Positions 6,898 to 15,771 are shown, numbered from the stretch's first letter. The stretch: DNA of 64,000 nt from Halomonas sp. TD01 (GCF_923868895.1 NZ_OV350343.1:2170001-2234000); one strand, 5' to 3'. Numbers and translations: made by a program. Notes: generated by a model from the sequence alone, not told the origin.

Positions 6898-7781
6898 TGA
6901 CGGCTTTTACCTTACCTGATATTGCCCAACAACCGGCCCGTTTCCCGGGCACGCTTTCCTGGGTAGGTATGGAAGGCATTGCTTTGCCAGTACAGCTGGC
7001 GGGAAGCCAGGTAAACGCCAATGTGTCAGCCGGCGTTAGCCTTGAAGAAGCTGATGCTCGTGGTATCCATATGTCACGGCTGTATACCGCATTGGATGCA
7101 TTAGAATACCAGCCACTAACGCCTACGTTACTTCATCGCGTTCTTGGCACCTTTTTGGAGAGCCACCAGGCGTTATCTGAGAGCGCTTACCTAACGTTTA
7201 GTGGGGACGTGTTGCTTAAGCGTGATGCGCTCATCAGCCCTTTGTCAGGTTGGAAAGGCTACCCGTTTACACTGCGCAGCCAGCTCACACCGTCAGGTTT
7301 CAAGGTAGAGCTAGACGTATGCGTTGGTTACTCCTCAACATGCCCCTGTTCCGCTGCATTAGCGCGGCAGCTAATTCAGCAAGCGTTTGCGGAAGATTTT
7401 GAAGAGATACCGTTAACCAAGCAGGCCGTACTTGCGTGGTTGGGGAGTGAAGAGGGCGTTCTCGCGACGCCGCATAGCCAGCGCAGCGTCGCTCACTGTT
7501 CCATACGGCTGGCGGGTAACGGTGAAATACCGCTTGCTGAGCTTATTGAGCGTATTGAAAACGCCCTGGGGACAGCGTTACAGACAGCGGTTAAACGTAT
7601 CGATGAGCAGGCATTTGCCCTTGCCAATGGCCAGAATCTGATGTTCTGTGAAGATGCGGCAAAGCGCCTAGATCGAGCGCTGAGAAAGATGGCTGATATT
7701 TCAGGCTTCCAGCTAAAGGTGGTTCATGCTGAAAGTTTGCACGCCCACGATGCGGTAGCGAGATGCGAATGGCAGTGGTGA
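6897..7781 (+). CDS. folE2: GTP cyclohydrolase FolE2 (type IB)
   Basis: 294 aa, typical for the family. FolE2 makes 7,8-dihydroneopterin triphosphate from GTP, the first step to folate, and can use metals other than zinc, so bacteria express it when the zinc enzyme FolE fails. The active-site Cys149 lies in YSSTCPCSAALARQ, and PVQLAGS and LTFSGDVLLKRD match the tunnelling fold. The position directly after dksA2 and cobW and downstream of the Zur-like box explains its role: folate supply in zinc limitation. The ATG overlaps the TAA of the preceding gene. Confidence 0.95.
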   Translation: MTAFTLPDIAQQPARFPGTLSWVGMEGIALPVQLAGSQVNANVSAGVSLEEADARGIHMSRLYTALDALEYQPLTPTLLHRVLGTFLESHQALSESAYLTFSGDVLLKRDALISPLSGWKGYPFTLRSQLTPSGFKVELDVCVGYSSTCPCSAALARQLIQQAFAEDFEEIPLTKQAVLAWLGSEEGVLATPHSQRSVAHCSIRLAGNGEIPLAELIERIENALGTALQTAVKRIDEQAFALANGQNLMFCEDAAKRLDRALRKMADISGFQLKVVHAESLHAHDAVARCEWQW

Positions 7782-7895
7782 GAAATGTCGTTAGCAGGTT
7801 GAATGAAAATAAAGATGTCAAAAGGTGTGTTTGCTCATTGACACTAGGCTCCCGTGGCCTTATATACGACGCATCATCCATCACTATGAGCTCTC

Positions 7896-8933
7896 ATGTT
7901 CCTTCTCATCACGATTGCTACCATTTCAATCGCGCTCTCCTTTCTGTGTTCTATCCTTGAAGCGGCGCTGCTGTCTATTACGCCAAGCTATATCGCCAAG
8001 CAAAAAGAAGATAATCCCAAACTTCATGCAGCGCTGACCAAGCTAAAAACGCATATTGATCGGCCGTTGGCCGCGATCTTAACTCTCAACACCATTGCGC
8101 ATACCGTCGGTGCAACGGCAGTGGGGGCGCAGGCCGCGGTCGTGTTTGGCGAAGCATCTATTGCCATTGTGTCTGCCGTCATGACCATGCTGATTTTAGT
8201 TCTTTCCGAAATTATTCCGAAAACGATTGGTGCTACCTATTGGCGAGGTTTATCCCCCGTGTTGCCACGGCTACTGAACCCTATGATCATTGGATTGCTA
8301 CCGTTTATCTGGATGTCCGAACAGATTACGCGCCGTTTAGGAAAGTCAGAACATGACGTTGATTTGCGCGATGAAATTAAAGTGCTGGCGCGGGTAGGTT
8401 TGGAAGAGAAAGTATTGGATGCGGATGAGTCACGCACCATTATTAACATGCTGAATTTGCATGAAATTGCGGTCAATAAAGCGATGACGCCCCGTACTGT
8501 CTGTGAAACGGTGTTACCTAATATGACGGTTAAGGAGTTTGACGAGCAGTATGGCAAAACGCCATTCACTCGTTTCCCCGTGATGGATAACGGCGAGCAG
8601 GCATTTGGTTATGTGCATAAGGCTGATATGTATCACGCTGATGACGCCAAAACCATGCGTGAACTGATGCATCCGATTGGCAGTGTAGACGTTTCGAACA
8701 ATGTCGAGCAGGTGTTTACGTCGATGTTAAAAGACCATCTGCATATGCGGGTGGTCTATGATGAACACGGCACTTTTGTGGGCCTTATCACCCTGGAAGA
8801 CATTATTGAGACTATATTAGGTCAAGATATTGTCGATGAAACCGACAGTGTGGCGAACTTGCGCCATTATGCAAAACAGCGCTGGGTAAAACGCATTAAG
8901 CGGGAAGAGAAAGACGACAAGTCGCTTGATTGA
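7896..8933 (+). CDS. CNNM domain/CBS-pair protein (HlyC/CorC family divalent-cation transport)
   Basis: 345 aa. An N-terminal CNNM (DUF21) membrane domain spans about residues 1-140 with three to four hydrophobic segments and the ILVLSEIIPKTIG signature. It is followed by a CBS pair (about 195-310; LITLEDIIETILGQDI ends the second CBS). There is no C-terminal CorC_HlyC domain, so it is the short form. Relatives move or regulate Mg2+/Co2+. It lies 114 bp after folE2 on the same strand, possibly read through, but with no clear shared promoter. Confidence 0.85.
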   Translation: MFLLITIATISIALSFLCSILEAALLSITPSYIAKQKEDNPKLHAALTKLKTHIDRPLAAILTLNTIAHTVGATAVGAQAAVVFGEASIAIVSAVMTMLILVLSEIIPKTIGATYWRGLSPVLPRLLNPMIIGLLPFIWMSEQITRRLGKSEHDVDLRDEIKVLARVGLEEKVLDADESRTIINMLNLHEIAVNKAMTPRTVCETVLPNMTVKEFDEQYGKTPFTRFPVMDNGEQAFGYVHKADMYHADDAKTMRELMHPIGSVDVSNNVEQVFTSMLKDHLHMRVVYDEHGTFVGLITLEDIIETILGQDIVDETDSVANLRHYAKQRWVKRIKREEKDDKSLD

Positions 8934-8953
8934 ATACAGCGTGTGTATCATTG

Positions 8954-8977
8954 CTATAGTACAAAACGTTCTATAGT
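8954..8977 (+). promoter_or_regulatory. Direct repeat CTATAGT upstream of the peroxiredoxin gene
   Basis: CTATAGT occurs at 8954-8960 and again at 8971-8977, 17 bp apart, with the first about 80 bp before the peroxiredoxin ATG. Each contains the palindrome CTATAG. The spacing is unlike the OxyR tetranucleotide pattern. One copy may simply be a -10 element, so a regulator site is only a possibility. Confidence 0.3.
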
Positions 8978-9035
8978 GAAGGCGTTGAAAGTCATATAAG
9001 GTATTAAGGTCACTTGACCCTAATGAGGAGGAACG

Positions 9036-9686
9036 ATGTCATTACGTATCAATTCGGTAGTGCCAGATTTCGAAGCAGAAACTAGCCAAGGCCCGATTCG
9101 TTTTCATGACTGGATTGGCGATAGTTGGGCAATCCTGTTTTCTCACCCTAAAGATTTTACCCCAGTATGTACCACCGAATTTGGTGCTGTTGCTACCCTC
9201 AGCGCAGAATGGAAAAAGCGCGGCACCAAGGTCATTGGCGTTTCTGTGGATGGCGTAGAAGACCACAAACGCTGGGGTGACGACATCCAATCCGTTAGCG
9301 GCAGTGAAGTCGACTTTCCGATCATCGCTGATGACGGGCTAACCGTATCGAAGCTTTACGACATGCTGCCAGAAGAAGCTTATCTACCTGATGGCCGCAC
9401 ACCAGCCGACAGTGCCACTGTTCGCTCGGTGTTTATTATCGGGCCAGATAAGCAACTGAAACTATCCATGACCTATCCCATGACAGTAGGGCGTAATTTT
9501 GCCGAAATTTTGCGTGCACTAGATGCCCTGCAAACCACGGCACAACATGGTGTTGCCACGCCTGCTGATTGGACGATTGGTCAGGATGTTATCATTCCGC
9601 CGAGCGTGTCAGATGAAGATGCCAAGCAGAAATTCGGTGAGTTCGAGGCAGTTCTGCCGTACCTGCGTAAAACGAAATTGCGTTAA
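9036..9686 (+). CDS. 1-Cys peroxiredoxin (Prx6 type)
   Basis: 216 aa. The AhpC/TSA domain carries the peroxidatic Cys45 in SHPKDFTPVCTTEFG, followed by the C-terminal 1-cysPrx domain (about 155-205). No resolving Cys is seen, as in the Prx6 subgroup. The enzyme reduces hydrogen peroxide and organic peroxides in the cytoplasm. The start has a consensus GAGGAGG. A bidirectional terminator follows, separating it from the convergent chemoreceptor gene. Regulation by oxidative stress is likely for the family but no known operator was recognised. Confidence 0.92.
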   Translation: MSLRINSVVPDFEAETSQGPIRFHDWIGDSWAILFSHPKDFTPVCTTEFGAVATLSAEWKKRGTKVIGVSVDGVEDHKRWGDDIQSVSGSEVDFPIIADDGLTVSKLYDMLPEEAYLPDGRTPADSATVRSVFIIGPDKQLKLSMTYPMTVGRNFAEILRALDALQTTAQHGVATPADWTIGQDVIIPPSVSDEDAKQKFGEFEAVLPYLRKTKLR

Positions 9687-9714
9687 TTAGTTAACGCTGT
9701 CTCGTTTAAGACTG

Positions 9715-9745
9715 AAAAACTCGCCATGAAAATGGCGAGTTTTTT
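9715..9745. terminator. Bidirectional terminator between peroxiredoxin and chemoreceptor genes
   Basis: A perfect 13-bp stem, 9715-9727 with 9732-9744, closes a GAAA tetraloop (9728-9731). T runs on the plus side and the A run on the left arm serve both strands. Confidence 0.92.
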
Positions 9746-9746
9746 C

Positions 9747-11015
9747 TTATGAAGGTGCTAAAGCGAGCCGTTCGATAGAGTGAGATACATTCTGCGCGCC
9801 TTGTAAAATTTCACTCACAATTGACGCTATTTCTTTAACACTCGTTTGACTGGTTTCACCCTGCTTGACCACTTGCTGCATTGCCTGGGTGGTGCGTGCG
9901 ACAAGTGCATTATTTTCTTTTAGAACTCGAGTGATTTCGCTCACCGCTTCACTTGACCCTTTGGCTAACTGGCGTACTTCGTTTGCTACAACAGCAAATC
10001 CACGACCCTGTTCACCCGCTCTTGCTGCCTCCACCGCTGCATTTAATGAAAGCAAGTTTGTTTGGCTGGCAATTTGCGCGATTGATGCAGTAATTTTGTT
10101 AATCTGCTCCGCTTGTTGGTTTAGCGCAGTGATTAGCTGCTGTGCTTCGTTGAGCGTATGGGCGACATGTTGTGAGTCAGAAAGCACAGTTTGCAGATGG
10201 GTTAACCCATTTTGGGCAATTCGCTCGGTCTGGCTAGACGATGCTTGGGCGCTGCTTACCGTGGCTTTAGCAGCTTCTGTTGCCAGCATTGCTTGGGTGA
10301 TATCGGTAGCAAATTTAACCACCTTTACCACGTTACCTTCGTCATCAAAGATAGGGTTATAAGTAGCTTCCAGCCAAACGGTGTCTCCTTTGGCATTTAG
10401 GCGTAAAAACTTACCCTGTTTATACTCCCCTTGGCTTAAGCGTTGCCAGAAGTCTGGGTGTTTTCGGTAAAAATCACTATCGCAGAAAAGTCGGTGATGC
10501 TCGCCACGAATTTTGTGCAGTGGGTACCCCATTGCTTGTTCAAAATTAGTGTTGGCATCCAGAATATAGCCGTCGGTTGTGAATTCAATCACTGCCATTG
10601 AGCTATTTAGAGCTTGAAGAATGGAGCGTTCGCTAGCGGCGTTTTGGTGCTCTTTGGTCACGTCGTTGGCTACTTTAAAAATCTGCACAACCTTGCCACG
10701 TCGATTCTTAATCGGTAAATAGGTAGCCTCAAGCCATACTTCTTCGCCAAGTGCATTCACGCGCCGAAAGCGCCCCTGTTGGCTTTCACCGGCTGCAAGT
10801 GATTTCCAAAAATCATCATATTGACGGTTGGACGTTTCTTCAGGAAAACAAAAAATACGGTGATGATGTCCCTTAATGTCAGCTAATGAGTAACCCATAG
10901 AGGCTAAAAATTGCTCACTAGCCTCTTGGATAATGCCTTCCGATGAAAAGTAGATACAAGCAGTATGTTGGTTTAGGGCGCTACGTAAGGCGTCAGAAGT
11001 AAAATATGCGAGCAT
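9747..11015 (-). CDS. Soluble PAS-PAS-MCP chemoreceptor, BdlA-like
   Basis: 422 aa without any transmembrane segment. Two PAS domains (about 8-118 and 130-240) share near-repeated text (HHRIFCF / HHRLFCD; VWLEATYLPI / VWLEATYNPI), so they arose by duplication. A methyl-accepting signalling domain follows (about 245-422) with the conserved tip region NLLSLNAAVEAARAGEQGRG. The layout and length match P. aeruginosa BdlA, a cytoplasmic receptor controlling biofilm dispersal, and also Aer-type redox sensors. The helical part after the tip is short, so methylation helices are reduced. A terminator lies just past its stop. Confidence 0.88.
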   Translation of the reverse strand: MLAYFTSDALRSALNQHTACIYFSSEGIIQEASEQFLASMGYSLADIKGHHHRIFCFPEETSNRQYDDFWKSLAAGESQQGRFRRVNALGEEVWLEATYLPIKNRRGKVVQIFKVANDVTKEHQNAASERSILQALNSSMAVIEFTTDGYILDANTNFEQAMGYPLHKIRGEHHRLFCDSDFYRKHPDFWQRLSQGEYKQGKFLRLNAKGDTVWLEATYNPIFDDEGNVVKVVKFATDITQAMLATEAAKATVSSAQASSSQTERIAQNGLTHLQTVLSDSQHVAHTLNEAQQLITALNQQAEQINKITASIAQIASQTNLLSLNAAVEAARAGEQGRGFAVVANEVRQLAKGSSEAVSEITRVLKENNALVARTTQAMQQVVKQGETSQTSVKEIASIVSEILQGAQNVSHSIERLALAPS

Positions 11016-11142
11016 TGGTAGTCCCTTAAATCTGGTCTGTTGTTATCCGTGAATAGGTTGATAATAGATCAGATCTTAATAAAAGGCACTTACTTGTAAT
11101 GGATTTGTATAAAAATAAAGAGAGATAGGGTGCCAGCGTTGT

Positions 11143-11841
11143 CTAACTATTTGGGCATGCCGGGGGAGTGTGAAGGCTAGAAAAGCCTAGTTGGGTAAAC
11201 CACGCGGTGGCGTTGCCGCCTGTATTATCACCATCGCTCATTAAGGCTATGCCGCTGATTTGGCTAGGGGCACTGCCAAAAAGTGCTTGGTAGTCAGCAC
11301 GGACATCGCGTACTTCTGCCACCCATTCCCCAACCGCGCTATTGCCACTTTGCAAGGCCATCAGTTGCGCTCGGTCAGTAAATGCATTTGGCCACGAAGC
11401 ACCCTGGGGTTGAGTAGAGGCCCAGACATAGTTAACCGATTCGATCTGCCAAGGCAGAATGCCCGTCTTGTGAGCTACGTAAACCCGTGCGGGATAGTCA
11501 TCGCCCGCTTTGGTCGTTTCATCAACGCCCGGATAGGTTGAGTCTACTTGCCAGCACCAGTGAAGATAGGGCGTTTCATTTAAATCAATATCGCGCTCGA
11601 GGTAGCGTGCCGAGGCCTGCCCCTGAGCATTGACTTCAAGCACCCGTTGGCCTGATTTTTCAACAATTGAATAGCGTGTTTCGCCTTCAAAGCTACGAGT
11701 GGGCCAAGTCATGATTTGGTTGGGTGTAAAGCGTATCTCTTGACCATTGGCCACAGAAAACAAGAATGGCGCGGAAACCAGGCATGTTACTACTGCTCTC
11801 TGCGCAGTTCTCTGTTTATGGAAAACGTTAGCGGGGTTCAT
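11143..11841 (-). CDS. DUF3047 protein, exported
   Basis: 232 aa with a likely signal peptide (hydrophobic core about residues 17-31, cleavage near ANG) and a DUF3047 domain filling the rest: YLERDIDLNETPYLHWCWQVD, DDYPARVYVAHK, then the C-terminal ISGIALMSDGDNTGGNATAWF. The family lacks a known function and is predicted to have a jelly-roll-like beta sandwich. The ATG lies inside the 3' end of the anti-sigma gene (14-bp overlap), which ties it to the ECF sigma operon as a probable target or partner. Confidence 0.82.
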   Translation of the reverse strand: MNPANVFHKQRTAQRAVVTCLVSAPFLFSVANGQEIRFTPNQIMTWPTRSFEGETRYSIVEKSGQRVLEVNAQGQASARYLERDIDLNETPYLHWCWQVDSTYPGVDETTKAGDDYPARVYVAHKTGILPWQIESVNYVWASTQPQGASWPNAFTDRAQLMALQSGNSAVGEWVAEVRDVRADYQALFGSAPSQISGIALMSDGDNTGGNATAWFTQLGFSSLHTPPACPNS

Positions 11842-12043
11842 GAGGCCCCTCGTTATCGGTTGATTGGTTTAACGTAGTGGGGTGGTGGCTGCCTATTGTA
11901 TGAAGCAGGTCAAACTGGCGGGCACAGGCGCGGCAGGCGCTGCACATAGAGAGATGGATGCGGAGTGCAGCACGTTCGCGAAAAGTGAGTGCTCTATCTT
12001 GTTTAAATGACATCAAACGTGTTGCTTCACGGCACATTAGCAT
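11828..12043 (-). CDS. Zinc-binding anti-sigma factor (small ZAS protein)
   Basis: 71 aa. The motif HLSMCSACR matches the HxxxCxxC of zinc-containing anti-sigma factors; an additional early Cys4 lies in MLMCREATRLMS. It lacks a membrane segment, so it would hold its sigma factor in the cytosol and release it on redox or metal stress. The gene starts 12 bp after the sigma gene, the usual order, and overlaps the DUF3047 gene downstream. A second ATG at 12037 is a possible start. Confidence 0.8.
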   Translation of the reverse strand: MLMCREATRLMSFKQDRALTFRERAALRIHLSMCSACRACARQFDLLHTIGSHHPTTLNQSTDNEGPHEPR

Positions 12044-12055
12044 CGTTGTTGGCTC

Positions 12056-12625
12056 CTACTGAACCCAGCCGTTATCCAAGCACGCTCTTAACCTTAACCG
12101 TGCTCGGTGTAAGATAACCCAGCAGTTAGTTTCTGTTATGTCGAGTTCCTTACAAATATCCTGTGTCGATAATCCCATCAGTTCTCGTAAGGTAAATACT
12201 CGCGCGATACTGTCGGGTAGCGCTATTAAACAGGCATCGAACACTTGCCAGAAGTGCTGATTCTCTAAAATATGTTCAGGTTCTCCCCAGTCATGAGGAC
12301 GGGCACTGGGCTGCCAATGCCCGTTTGATTTGAATAGCCGATCTAACGTGTCCTCGTCTATTGAGTCATTTAGCGGCTGCCAGCGTCCCTGTTTTTTTTG
12401 CTGACGCAAATGGTCAAGAAGCTTAAATTTTAAGATGCCAAATACCCAGGTTTCAAATTCTGAGCGCCCTTCAAATGAACCGGTTTTTTCAAACGCGGTG
12501 AGTAACGTTTCCTGAACGGCATCTTCGGCGGCAGCATTCTCCCTAAGCTGCAAGCGTGCAAATGCAAGCAGGCGAGGACGGATAAGACTGAAGTGTTCTG
12601 CAGTTTGATGAGAGGAGATAGGCAA
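12056..12625 (-). CDS. ECF-type sigma-70 family RNA polymerase sigma factor
   Basis: 189 aa with sigma region 2 (LLAFARLQLRENAAAEDAVQET to FETWVFGILKFKLLDHLR, about 18-85) and region 4 (ALPDSIARVFTLRELMGLSTQDICKELDITE then HRARLRLRACL, about 130-183). No region 3, as expected for ECF sigmas. The insert between the regions is rather long. The start is TTG at 12625 with AGGGAAG upstream; no in-frame ATG nearby gives an intact region 2. It forms an operon with the anti-sigma and DUF3047 genes; its promoter recognition is unknown. Confidence 0.88.
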   Translation of the reverse strand: MPISSHQTAEHFSLIRPRLLAFARLQLRENAAAEDAVQETLLTAFEKTGSFEGRSEFETWVFGILKFKLLDHLRQQKKQGRWQPLNDSIDEDTLDRLFKSNGHWQPSARPHDWGEPEHILENQHFWQVFDACLIALPDSIARVFTLRELMGLSTQDICKELDITETNCWVILHRARLRLRACLDNGWVQ

Positions 12626-12672
12626 TGTGAGCTTCCCTAAGCTAATAAAAGTCAGGCTTAAAGCTCAAAGAT

Positions 12673-12706
12673 CCCATCACCGCGTAAAATACGCTGCGGT
12701 GATGGG
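12673..12706 (-). terminator. Terminator after isocitrate dehydrogenase gene
   Basis: An 11-bp perfect stem, CCCATCACCGC (12673-12683) with GCGGTGATGGG (12696-12706), lies just past the icd stop and before the sigma gene. On the minus strand it is followed by ATCTTTGAGCTTT, a broken T tract. Confidence 0.65.
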
Positions 12707-12724
12707 GGAGAAGCGCTTGAACAG

Positions 12725-13741
12725 TTAAGCGGTTAAGTGCTCTACGAGCGCTTGGGCAAACGTATCGGTGGTGCCGGTGCCGCCCATGTCGGGTGTCACC
12801 ATGTCGCGGCGCGTTTCCAACACTGCACGAATTCCGTGACGAATAGCGTCGCCTTTTTCGTTCATGCCCAAGTGTTCGAGCATTTGGGCGGCTGCCAGCA
12901 GTAAGGCGCAAGGGTTGGCAATTTTTTGTCCGGCAATATCCGGTGCTGAGCCGTGAACCGCTTCAAAAATAGCGGCTTTTTCGCCGATGTTAGCGCCTGG
13001 TGCCAAGCCTAAACCGCCGACTAACCCGGCACAGAGGTCGGAAAGAATATCGCCAAACAGGTTGGTAGTGACGACTACATCAAACTGGTGGGGGTTCATC
13101 ACCAGCTGCATGCAGGCGTTATCCACAATCATTTCCTGGAATTCGATCTCTGGATACTCTTTAGCGATTTCCCGAGCGACATCCAAAAATAGGCCAGAGC
13201 TGGTTTTAATGATGTTAGCTTTGTGTACGGCGGTCACTTTTTTACGGCCGTTCTTTTTTGCTAGTTCAAACGCATAGCGAACAATACGTTCGGAACCATG
13301 GCGGGTCACCTTAATGACTGAAATGCCGGTATTGCCGTCATCAATCATTTCCTGGCCATCAGAGAGGTAGGCGCCTTCGGTGTTTTCCCGCACGGTAATC
13401 ATATCGATGTCGTTGTAGCGCGAGCGCGTGCCGGGGAAACTGATAGCAGGGCGCACGTTGGCGTATAGGTCAAAGTGACGACGTAGCTGCACGTTGATGG
13501 AGGAGAAGCCTTTGCCAATGGGTGTGGTCAGCGGGCCTTTCAGGGCAATGCCGTATTTCTCAATGGCATCAAGCGATTCCTGAGGAATTAGCGTGCCGTG
13601 TTTTTCGAGCGCCGCCAGGCCAGCATCGATAAACTCATAATTCAGACCACACTCCAGCGCATCAAGCACGCGCAGGGTTGCATCCATAATTTCGGGGCCG
13701 ATACCGTCGCCTTTAATCACCGCAATTGACTGGCTCATCAT
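12725..13741 (-). CDS. Isocitrate dehydrogenase, NAD-type (beta-decarboxylating dehydrogenase)
   Basis: 338 aa from the chosen start. Signatures: GDGIGPEIMDATLRVLDAL, the substrate loop FSSINVQLRRHFDLYANVRP, and the metal/product signature NLFGDILSDLCAGLVGGLGL, with HGSAPDIAGQKIANP in the cofactor pocket, closest to NAD-linked isocitrate dehydrogenases. It converts isocitrate to 2-oxoglutarate in the TCA cycle. Homoisocitrate or isopropylmalate dehydrogenase are relatives but fit less well. The ATG at 13741 has GGAG 6 nt away; the upstream ATG at 13774 has no good SD. It precedes the sigma operon with a terminator between. Confidence 0.85.
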   Translation of the reverse strand: MMSQSIAVIKGDGIGPEIMDATLRVLDALECGLNYEFIDAGLAALEKHGTLIPQESLDAIEKYGIALKGPLTTPIGKGFSSINVQLRRHFDLYANVRPAISFPGTRSRYNDIDMITVRENTEGAYLSDGQEMIDDGNTGISVIKVTRHGSERIVRYAFELAKKNGRKKVTAVHKANIIKTSSGLFLDVAREIAKEYPEIEFQEMIVDNACMQLVMNPHQFDVVVTTNLFGDILSDLCAGLVGGLGLAPGANIGEKAAIFEAVHGSAPDIAGQKIANPCALLLAAAQMLEHLGMNEKGDAIRHGIRAVLETRRDMVTPDMGGTGTTDTFAQALVEHLTA

Positions 13742-14280
13742 CTCTTTCTCCTCTTTGGCGGGCATATTCGGCACGTGAATGTGTGTGCCGCTTCAACATA
13801 AAACGTTGGCAACTGTCATCGTTTTTGGTGGCGCAATGGTACGCCACAATCAGGCGCGAGGTCACCCTGCCTAAGTAGAGGTGAGGGCGTGTTTGTGTGT
13901 CTCAGTGAGGACTACGAGAGTGGCGTGAGATGCAATGCGGCTATGATGCTGTTAGAATATTGCGCTTTGTCGCACCTTGCTTATTTGCAACCGTACAGAA
14001 TATTACTAATGACCGCATTTACTCACATCTATTCTGGGCTGATGACTCCGCCCTAGCTCCCTGCCTTTCTTAAGGCAATGGCTGCGCATTCATCGCGCTG
14101 TCATTGCTTTCTGGTACTTAAATTTAGCCGCGCTCATATCATGTAGTGCGTGGTCGTCTCAGTATCAAACGCCAGCTTATCTTCACAATAAAAAGTGGTA
14201 CATCCTCAGCGTGCCAATGCTTGGTGGCGTTGTCTGCCCGCTTTTGGCCAATCTTCAAACCTTAACCATGGACCCTTCGC
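13742..14280. other. 539-bp intergenic region: divergent promoters and leader of the SulP gene
   Basis: No gene was found. Open frames here are short; one of 36 codons starts at 13943 but has no convincing ribosome site. The part before the SulP start holds two hairpins (14036-14053 and 14075-14107), suggesting a structured leader transcript. The left part should hold the promoter of the isocitrate dehydrogenase gene, with no clear operator seen. Confidence 0.5.
14075..14107 (+). promoter_or_regulatory. Long hairpin in the leader of the SulP transporter gene
   Basis: A 13-position stem (14075-14087 with 14095-14107; one U-U mismatch and one G-U pair) closes a 7-nt loop and is followed by TTT. 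A smaller GGGC/GCCC hairpin lies 20 bp upstream. It starts about 205 bp before the SulP ATG. No known riboswitch class was recognised. Confidence 0.45.
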
Positions 14281-15771
14281 ATGTACGAAAAGTTTAAACA
14301 ATCTTGGCTTTCTAACCTCAAGGGCGACACCCTTGCGGGGATTGTCGTTGCGCTTGCGCTGATTCCTGAAGCCATTGCATTCTCAATTATTGCGGGCGTA
14401 GACCCCAAAGTGGGCCTTTATGCTTCCTTTGCGATCTGCGTCATCATTGCCTTCACTGGTGGGCGCTCGGGTATGATCTCTGCTGCAACCGGTGCCATGG
14501 CGTTGTTGATGATTACGCTGGTAAAAGAGCACGGTTTGGAGTACCTGTTGGCGGCCACGCTGCTTACTGGTGTACTACAGATTATTGCAGGCTACTTAAA
14601 GCTTGCTGAGCTAATGCGTTTTGTGTCTCGTTCGGTGGTTACCGGGTTTGTAAACGCGCTAGCAATTCTTATCTTTATGGCCCAATTGCCTGAGTTAACC
14701 GGCGTTACTTGGCATGTATATGTCATGACGATTGCAGGCTTAGCCATCATTTACGGTTTTCCCTATGTGCCTGTGGTTGGCAAAGCCATTCCATCGCCGT
14801 TGGTATGTATTGTCGTCCTCACTGTTGTTTACATGGTGACTGGCATGGAAATTCGCAGTGTAGGTGACATGGGTGAACTGCCGGATAGCTTGCCAATGTT
14901 TTTGTGGCCTGATGTGCCGCTGAATTTCGAAACATTAATGATCGTATTGCCCTACTCGCTAATGTTGGCCGTGGTGGGACTGCTGGAATCCATGATGACA
15001 GCCACCATTATTGACGATTTAACCGACACCAAAAGTGATAAAAACCGCGAGTGTAAAGGTCAAGGTATCGCTAATATCGGTGCTGGTTTGATCGGTGGTA
15101 TGGCGGGGTGTGCGATGATTGGCCAATCAGTGATCAACATTAAATCGGGTGGCCGTCGCCGTACTTCAACGTTAATCGCTGGTATTGCGCTATTAATGAT
15201 GGTGGTCTTCCTTGCTGATTGGGTCTCGCAGATTCCCATGGCAGCGTTGGTGGCAGTCATGATCATGGTGTCGATTGGTACCTTCAGTTGGGAATCGATT
15301 CGCGATCTGAAAAAACACCCGATGAGCACCAACGTTGTGATGGTAGCTACCGTTGTCGTAACAGTAGGCACACACAACTTGGCTATTGGCGTGTTTGTTG
15401 GTGTGCTGTTGGCGGCGATGTTCTTTGCTAACAAAGTCGGCAACATCATGTATATCGGCTCGAAAGAAGTAGAGCCCGGTAAAGAGCGTGAATACCAAGT
15501 GGTTGGCCAAGTGTTCTTTGCCTCTTCTGAGCGTTTTATTGCCGCCTTCGATTTTAAAGAGAGCATCGATAAGGTCACCATCAACCTTTCCCGTGCCCAC
15601 TTCTGGGATATTACCGCTGTTCAGGCCCTGGACCGCGTGGTGATTAAGTTCCGCCGTGAAGGTACCGAGGTCGAACTAGTGGGCTTGAGTGAAGCCAGTG
15701 CCACCGTGGTAGATCGTTACGCGGTACACAACGATCCTGAAGCGGTTGAAAAGCTGATGGGCGGCCACTAA
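14281..15771 (+). CDS. SulP family anion transporter with C-terminal STAS domain
   Basis: 496 aa. Sulfate_transp domain over about residues 10-365 with 11-12 hydrophobic segments; [23 protein letters not shown] and the following GLYASF and [16 protein letters not shown] are typical. A STAS domain follows (about 395-490: [22 protein letters not shown]). Substrates in the family are sulfate, bicarbonate, dicarboxylates or other anions; this one is undetermined. A UspA gene lies 19 bp downstream in the same operon, an arrangement suggesting nucleotide- or stress-controlled transport. Confidence 0.9.
   Translation: MYEKFKQSWLSNLKGDTLAGIVVALALIPEAIAFSIIAGVDPKVGLYASFAICVIIAFTGGRSGMISAATGAMALLMITLVKEHGLEYLLAATLLTGVLQIIAGYLKLAELMRFVSRSVVTGFVNALAILIFMAQLPELTGVTWHVYVMTIAGLAIIYGFPYVPVVGKAIPSPLVCIVVLTVVYMVTGMEIRSVGDMGELPDSLPMFLWPDVPLNFETLMIVLPYSLMLAVVGLLESMMTATIIDDLTDTKSDKNRECKGQGIANIGAGLIGGMAGCAMIGQSVINIKSGGRRRTSTLIAGIALLMMVVFLADWVSQIPMAALVAVMIMVSIGTFSWESIRDLKKHPMSTNVVMVATVVVTVGTHNLAIGVFVGVLLAAMFFANKVGNIMYIGSKEVEPGKEREYQVVGQVFFASSERFIAAFDFKESIDKVTINLSRAHFWDITAVQALDRVVIKFRREGTEVELVGLSEASATVVDRYAVHNDPEAVEKLMGGH

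Noticed and set aside
13943..14053. 36-codon ORF in the SulP leader, possible leader peptide
   Set aside because: No convincing ribosome site and no residue bias that would suggest attenuation.
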